From the NCBI GenBank assembly GCA_007922195.1, contig ML682067.1, forward strand, positions 3,993,157-4,057,156: DNA of 64,000 nt, given 5' to 3'. The notes beneath the pieces are model-generated. The model was given only the letters and a program-made list of their open reading frames with translations. It did not search any database and was not told the DNA's origin. Each line of letters opens with the position of its first letter. Positions within the stretch are counted from its first letter, which is position 1. The DNA is from Podocnemis expansa (taxonomy: Eukaryota > Chordata > Testudines > Podocnemididae). The translations under genes were made by a program, and so were the position numbers. Below are positions 59,613 to 64,000 of this stretch, one piece after another.

Positions 59613-60102
59613 CTAAAAAGAATCAAAGAGAAAAACTCAATTTACCAACACAGGCTTTAAAACCAGATGAATTGTTTTGAAACGATTAAAAATGTAATAA
59701 AATAATTTATTTTAAAAATAAAATGTAAAGTATCAATGTACTATAATATGTAGAAATATTCACAATATTCTATGAAACTAGATAGCAGCCTTAATGCTAC
59801 CCTGCAACATAGCTTCTGGCTGGTTGAGTGCCACAAAGCAGAGCACTACCAAGATCTCCCTTGTGGAAGGGAAATCCCGATATGGTGTAGCATTCTGTGT
59901 TTCCACAGTAATCAAAACAGAGGCATATTTGGAGACTCCTCGCATTCTGGCAATCTCCAGATATCATCAGCCAAGGGCAGTTTAGAACAGCCTTGTGGCT
60001 CCTCTAAGTTGCACTGGGAAGCCTCATTGGGTGGTGGTGATATAAAGCCATCATTGCTTTTGTTTCTCTGATGAGCACATCCTGAAAGCAAAGAGTCTAG
60101 GT

Positions 60103-62847
60103 GAGGGGTGGCCAAACTTATGGAACACAAGAGCCGCACAAGTTGATTATTAAACCTTCGAGAGCCGCACTGAGGCATATAACCACATATTTTCACCTAC
60201 TCCAAAATTACTAAGCTTAAAATTCATTGCACACTCTAATTTTATTGTAAAAATAGGGCAAATATTGATCCTACTAATGTCAGATACTAATAATTATTTA
60301 AGGTTACTATGAAAGTAGGCCTATACAGTAAAAACTTAGCTGCCACTAGATGTAGAACACTACAGGCTTGTGGCAAGTTTTTTAAAAATCTGGGGAGTAA
60401 CTTGTCAATGCAGCAGGGAAAAGCTCTCTCAGATGCTGCTCTCTAAGTATTGCACAATGTTTTGACTTTCATTGTGGAATATGCTGCTTCACAGCAGTAA
60501 GTTGTGCCAAAAATTGAAAGTAATCTATGTTCAGTTTTAAACTTTTCTCCTTTGTATTTTCATTTCTTAGTATTCCATATCATGTTTAGGACTTGTAAAA
60601 CATGATTTTATTTTAGCAACAAGTACACTGCAATAGGGCCTATAAGAAAATCTAAACATGCTATGGCTTCTCTGACCATGTCATGCTTCCCTCCCCCACC
60701 CCTACTGCTGCTCCCCTGATGTCTCTTACCACGCTGCTGCTTCTCTGCTCTCCCTGACCATGCTGCACTTCTGCCCCTCACCCCACCCCAGCCCTGACCA
60801 TGCTCCCACTTCCCTGCCAACATCTCCGCCAACAAACTTTTTCACTACAATACTCATGGACAGTGAAAACAAAAGGTCTGAGGACTCATAAGAAACAATT
60901 AATTTTAAAATGAAAGTAATAGTAAGGGAAAACACTGCTCTCATCTTAATCCTGTGAAGAGATGCACACAGACACACCTTTTCAACTGTTCAGAATCACA
61001 ACAGATCAATGAGAATTTATGGGGACATAAAGTGCAAGATCAGAGCCTGTTTCAGTAAGTGCTTTGGAGTCTATGCACAGAAGATATTATGGAAAAAATC
61101 CTGTTGAGTTTATTCAGTTTGGGGTCAGGCCTGTATAAATTCTAAATATCATTATTTGGTTTTTATAATACAAAGTAAAATCTTTATTGGTGAGAGATTT
61201 TTTTCAGAAAGTTTACAACAAAATTTTCCATGCTCAGCCCTTCACAACAATTACTCTCTTGTCTATTGGGCTCAGATACCCATAGAGTCACTCATGAAGA
61301 CTGCACTAAAATATAAATGGATTTTGACTACTGGTATACAACAAAGGAAAAACAATACATGTTGAATGGTATTTAATCAGTGGAAGTATAATGCTGCTAT
61401 TGAACTTTGCAGTGAATGTAAATTATCTTGGTAATTGGTTTAGTTATATTAATTAAAATTTTCTCATAAAATAAATGTATGTACTAGCAGTTCCTTCTGC
61501 AAACAGATGACATACTGATGTCTCAGGCACATTTGTTCAATGGACTTAAAGAATTTTTTTTCTAATGCCAGTTCTCTGTAGTGGTGGTCTATCCTAAGTC
61601 TAAATCATTTTGCATGCTGAAAATGAACCATGATCCATAATAAGTACTTGTAACATTCTTTAAATTAATAGAGGGTTTTTTTTTTTAATAACCTTTTGAC
61701 AGAAGAGAAGACTGAGGGGGGATTTGATAGCAACCTTCAACTACTTGAAGGGTTGCTCCAAGGAGGAGGGAGCTCGACTGTTCTCGGTAGTAACAGAGGG
61801 CAGAACGAGAAGCAATGGTTTCAAGTTACAGCTGGGGCGGTCCAGGCTGGATATTAGGAAAAACTTCCTTACTAGGCGAGTGGTGAAGCAGTGGAATAAG
61901 TTGCCTAGGGAGGTGGTGGAATCTCCATCTCTGGAGGTGTTCAAGTCCCAGCTGGACAAAACACTGACTGGGATGATCTAATGGGAGTGGTCCTGCTTTT
62001 TTTGGCAGGGGGTTGGACTAGATGACCTCGTGGGGTCCCTTCCAACCCTATGATTCTATGATTCTATGACAGTAGTCAGTGGTTTTGGATGCAACACGTG
62101 TCAATTTTCAGTCATTTCTGATGATTTTTATTTAATTCTCAAAATAGAAATACAAAAGAAATAATTTTGCATTATATTACAGTATCTGGAAATGCCAGGT
62201 GATTTTTAAAAAAAGAGAAAAGCAATTGTAAATTAATTTAAGTTTAAATTGCTAGATTATCATCACTTATCTGTAGTTTATTGTAGACTTGCTCTTGATC
62301 AATTTATGTTGCCAGTTTTAAAAATATTTACCCAGAAAAGAGTATCAAAAATGGAAGGTATTTAAAAAATCATGCACTCAGGTCAGACTTTTTTCTTGCT
62401 GGTGCTACTTTCATTTTGCCTCTGTGTGCACCCAGTTTGCCCAATGAATGAAGCCTGTGACGTTGTAATTAAAGACTGTATCATAATGCGTACAGACAAG
62501 GGGAGTAGAATTAATCTTGTGTGGGTAAACTGTAGAATCTGACATGTCTTTGCACCTGATGACATTGCTTTTCCCTGCTGGCTCTCACAATGCTGCCCCT
62601 CCCCTCTCGGCTCTTATCACGTTGCTTTTCCCCGCTGGCTCTCAAAATGCTGCCCCTCCCCTGGCTCTGACCACGCTGCTTCTCCCCTGCCAGCTCTCAC
62701 CCTGCCGCCGCCACTCTGCTGTCCCTGAAGATTGCAAATTTCTAGCCCCTGGCTTCCACCATGCTGCCTTTCCTGCCTCTCCTGGGAGCCGCATTTTTTC
62801 TTTAAAGAGCTGCATGCGGCTCGCGAGCCGCAGTTTGGCCACGTCTG
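60103..62847. mobile_element. Long hAT-like element with CR1 insert
   Basis: Starts GAGGGGTGGCCAAACTTATG and ends GCAGTTTGGCCACGTCTG, flanked by perfect 8-bp duplications GTCTAGGT (60095-60102 and 62848-62855). Sub-terminal AGAGCCGCA and GCGAGCCGCA words are inverted. The interior has C-rich tandem stretches with TGCTGCCCCTCCCC (about 60690-60830 and 62560-62720, units near 60 bp) and AT-rich sequence with no transposase frame. Without the CR1 at 61698-62070 it would be about 2.4 kb. Confidence 0.82.
61698..62070 (+). mobile_element. CR1 LINE 3' end with ATTCTATG tail
   Basis: A coding remnant at 61724-61981 ([19 protein letters not shown], then [19 protein letters not shown] and [20 protein letters not shown]) is the C-terminus of the CR1 RT ORF. 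It is followed by GGACTAGATGACCTCGTGGG, GTCCCTTCCAACCCTATG and the iterated ATTCTATG tail. 5'-truncated as usual. The reading frame to the stop is intact, so this is one of the younger insertions in the window. Confidence 0.93.
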
Positions 62848-63148
62848 GTCTAGGTCAATGTCATTATAGTGTAATACAAAACACAACAAAGGATTGTTCT
62901 TGCATGAGAATTATTTTAAGCAGTTCCGAGTCGTATGTTTCCAGATCTGCCAAAGGTTTTATTTGCTGATCCATTTGTAACTGCATAAATAATACTGGCT
63001 TACATTTCACATTAACCAGACACTTTGTAGAAATGGAGAAAATCCAAAGCCTCAGAATTCATGCATGGAAAGTTTTCCTAAGTGCAGAAATAGAAATCAT
63101 TGGCTTCAATTTAGCCTATTTGTCTCTATGAAATCACTAACTACTGAC

Positions 63149-63370
63149 CTCATCACCCATGTGAGATTGGAACTCAAATTTCATTGGTGGACAAAAGGCA
63201 GTGGGGTACATCTCCATGAACCTCTGCTTGTCACTTCGTGGCTCCAAGCTGTCAACAGCATTTTCAATGATGTCTAGGCCCTCATGTCTGGAGGTTTCAA
63301 GGTTATACTCTGCAGAAAGGTATGTTCTAAGGGCTCTGTTCAGACTTGCATGATATCCAAGATCGGAACA
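63149..63370 (-). CDS. SRGAP1: SRGAP1 exon 1 of window: distal F-BAR domain
   Basis: 74 codons in frame, with AG before the exon at 63372-63371 and a GT donor at 63148-63147. The translation contains LGYHASLNRALRTYLSAEY and ends in a stretch reading FEFQ.HMGDE, which I recognise as the later part of the F-BAR module of srGAP1. The F-BAR domain forms a membrane-bending dimer, and the protein acts downstream of SLIT-ROBO signalling on the actin cytoskeleton. Preceding exons (start codon and first F-BAR helices) are outside the window. Phase is 0 at both ends. The paralogues SRGAP2 and SRGAP3 are similar here; the assignment to SRGAP1 rests on the later exons. Confidence 0.95.
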
Positions 63371-64000
63371 CTAATAACATAACAACAAGGGAAGAAAAAT
63401 TAAAAAGCAGAAACAAAATTTCAGCGGCCATGAAAAAAAATACACCGCTCCCCCGTGCATAACAACAACTGGCATTTATAGCATCACTGGGTTCCCCCCC
63501 CCCCATCTTCAAAGCGCTTTACGAACTAATTAAACCTTACAACTGCAATGTCAAGATGGTAAGTAGCTATTATTCACATCTGACAACTGGACAAGTAGAA
63601 GCAGAGAGTTTAAGGGACAATTTTAGAAGGGAGGCCAGAGGTCCCTAAACAGAAGCATGTGCGTTTTTTTGGATGTACAGATACAATTGCCACAGCTGCA
63701 CAGAAAAATGGGAGTTTGCACATGCTAACAGGTGTTTCAACATCATATTTTGTATGAATTGGAGACTTTTGTTTAAACCTGGCCCTATATAACTTCTCCA
63801 AGTCAGCATAGTAAAATCAGTGGTATAGCCAGAATCAAAATTAGAGGTAGTGTTTGTCAGACGTGTGCTAATTTACACCCAAAGCACCTTCTTCTCTTTG
63901 AGCTGTTTCTGGTTAAATCAGCACAAAATCTTCCTTTAAAAGAGTAAACGTGTATTTAATAAAACGTTTTAAAGAGTAAAAGTGCCTCTTGAACATCCTT
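63371..64000 (-). other. SRGAP1 intron upstream of exon 1 of window, partial
   Basis: Contains a C run (63494-63504) and an old SINE-like segment listed separately. No coding exon recognised. Confidence 0.8.
63503..63835 (+). repeat. Old MIR-like SINE or L2 tail, interrupted
   Basis: TCTTCAAAGCGCTTTACGAA, ATTAAACCTTACAACTGCAA and GGTAAGTAGCTATTATTCAC followed by GACAACTGGAC and GCAGAGAGTTTAAGGGA follow the order of the conserved MIR/CORE-type 3' region. A later AAGTCAGCATAGTAAAATCA and TGGTATAGCCAGAATCA continue it after about 170 unrelated bases. Very diverged. Confidence 0.45.

Larger units (their letters stand above)
59613..63148 (-). other. SRGAP1 intron between exons 1 and 2
   Basis: Mostly occupied by the hAT-like element at 60103-62847 and its CR1 insert. 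Outside it, 59613-60094 and 62856-63148 show nothing recognised. Confidence 0.8.

Overview
The window looks like vertebrate nuclear DNA, most probably from a turtle, or failing that another non-avian reptile or archosaur-line amniote. The reasons are split coding exons with GT/AG junctions, a conserved vertebrate gene, and a repeat fauna of CR1 LINEs (one ending in the typical ATTCTATG iteration), a DIRS-type tyrosine-recombinase retrotransposon, a Penelope-like element, and many short hAT-like and Harbinger-like DNA elements. No bacterial genes, operons or CRISPR arrays are present.

The whole window lies inside one gene on the minus strand, SRGAP1 (SLIT-ROBO Rho GTPase-activating protein 1). 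I placed 15 consecutive coding exons, from 63149-63370 (distal F-BAR region) down to 1803-2145 (C-terminal tail). Together they give 2013 coding bases (671 codons) in a consistent reading phase. They cover the end of the F-BAR module and its extension, the complete RhoGAP domain (exons 7-11 here, arginine finger in 40268-40345), the SH3 domain (2981-3161) and most of the C-terminal tail. The first exons lie beyond 64000 and the last coding exon lies below position 1. Exon numbers in this annotation are local to the window.

Almost everything else is intron. The largest intron (3162-22014) holds a nest of elements. A DIRS element with inverted terminal repeats, an internal complementary region, gag, RT/RNase H and tyrosine recombinase (12654-18388) sits inside the gag of an older, diverged DIRS relative in the same orientation (pieces at about 9860-10557, 11632-12653 and 18389-19520). 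That relic has lost nearly all of its RT/RNase H region, and a hAT-like element (10558-11631) sits at the deletion scar. The intron 46295-56640 holds a Penelope-like fragment cut by a CR1 LINE, which is itself cut by a Harbinger-like element with a GC-rich core.

Eleven hAT-like elements can be delimited to the base by 8-bp target duplications. One of them begins only 7 bases from a SRGAP1 splice donor. Several Harbinger-like elements share similar ends but carry different, highly iterated palindromic words inside. I found no unknown protein-coding system. The most interesting material is the nested DIRS pair, the iterated-palindrome elements and the fold-back copies of a Penelope-associated terminal repeat.
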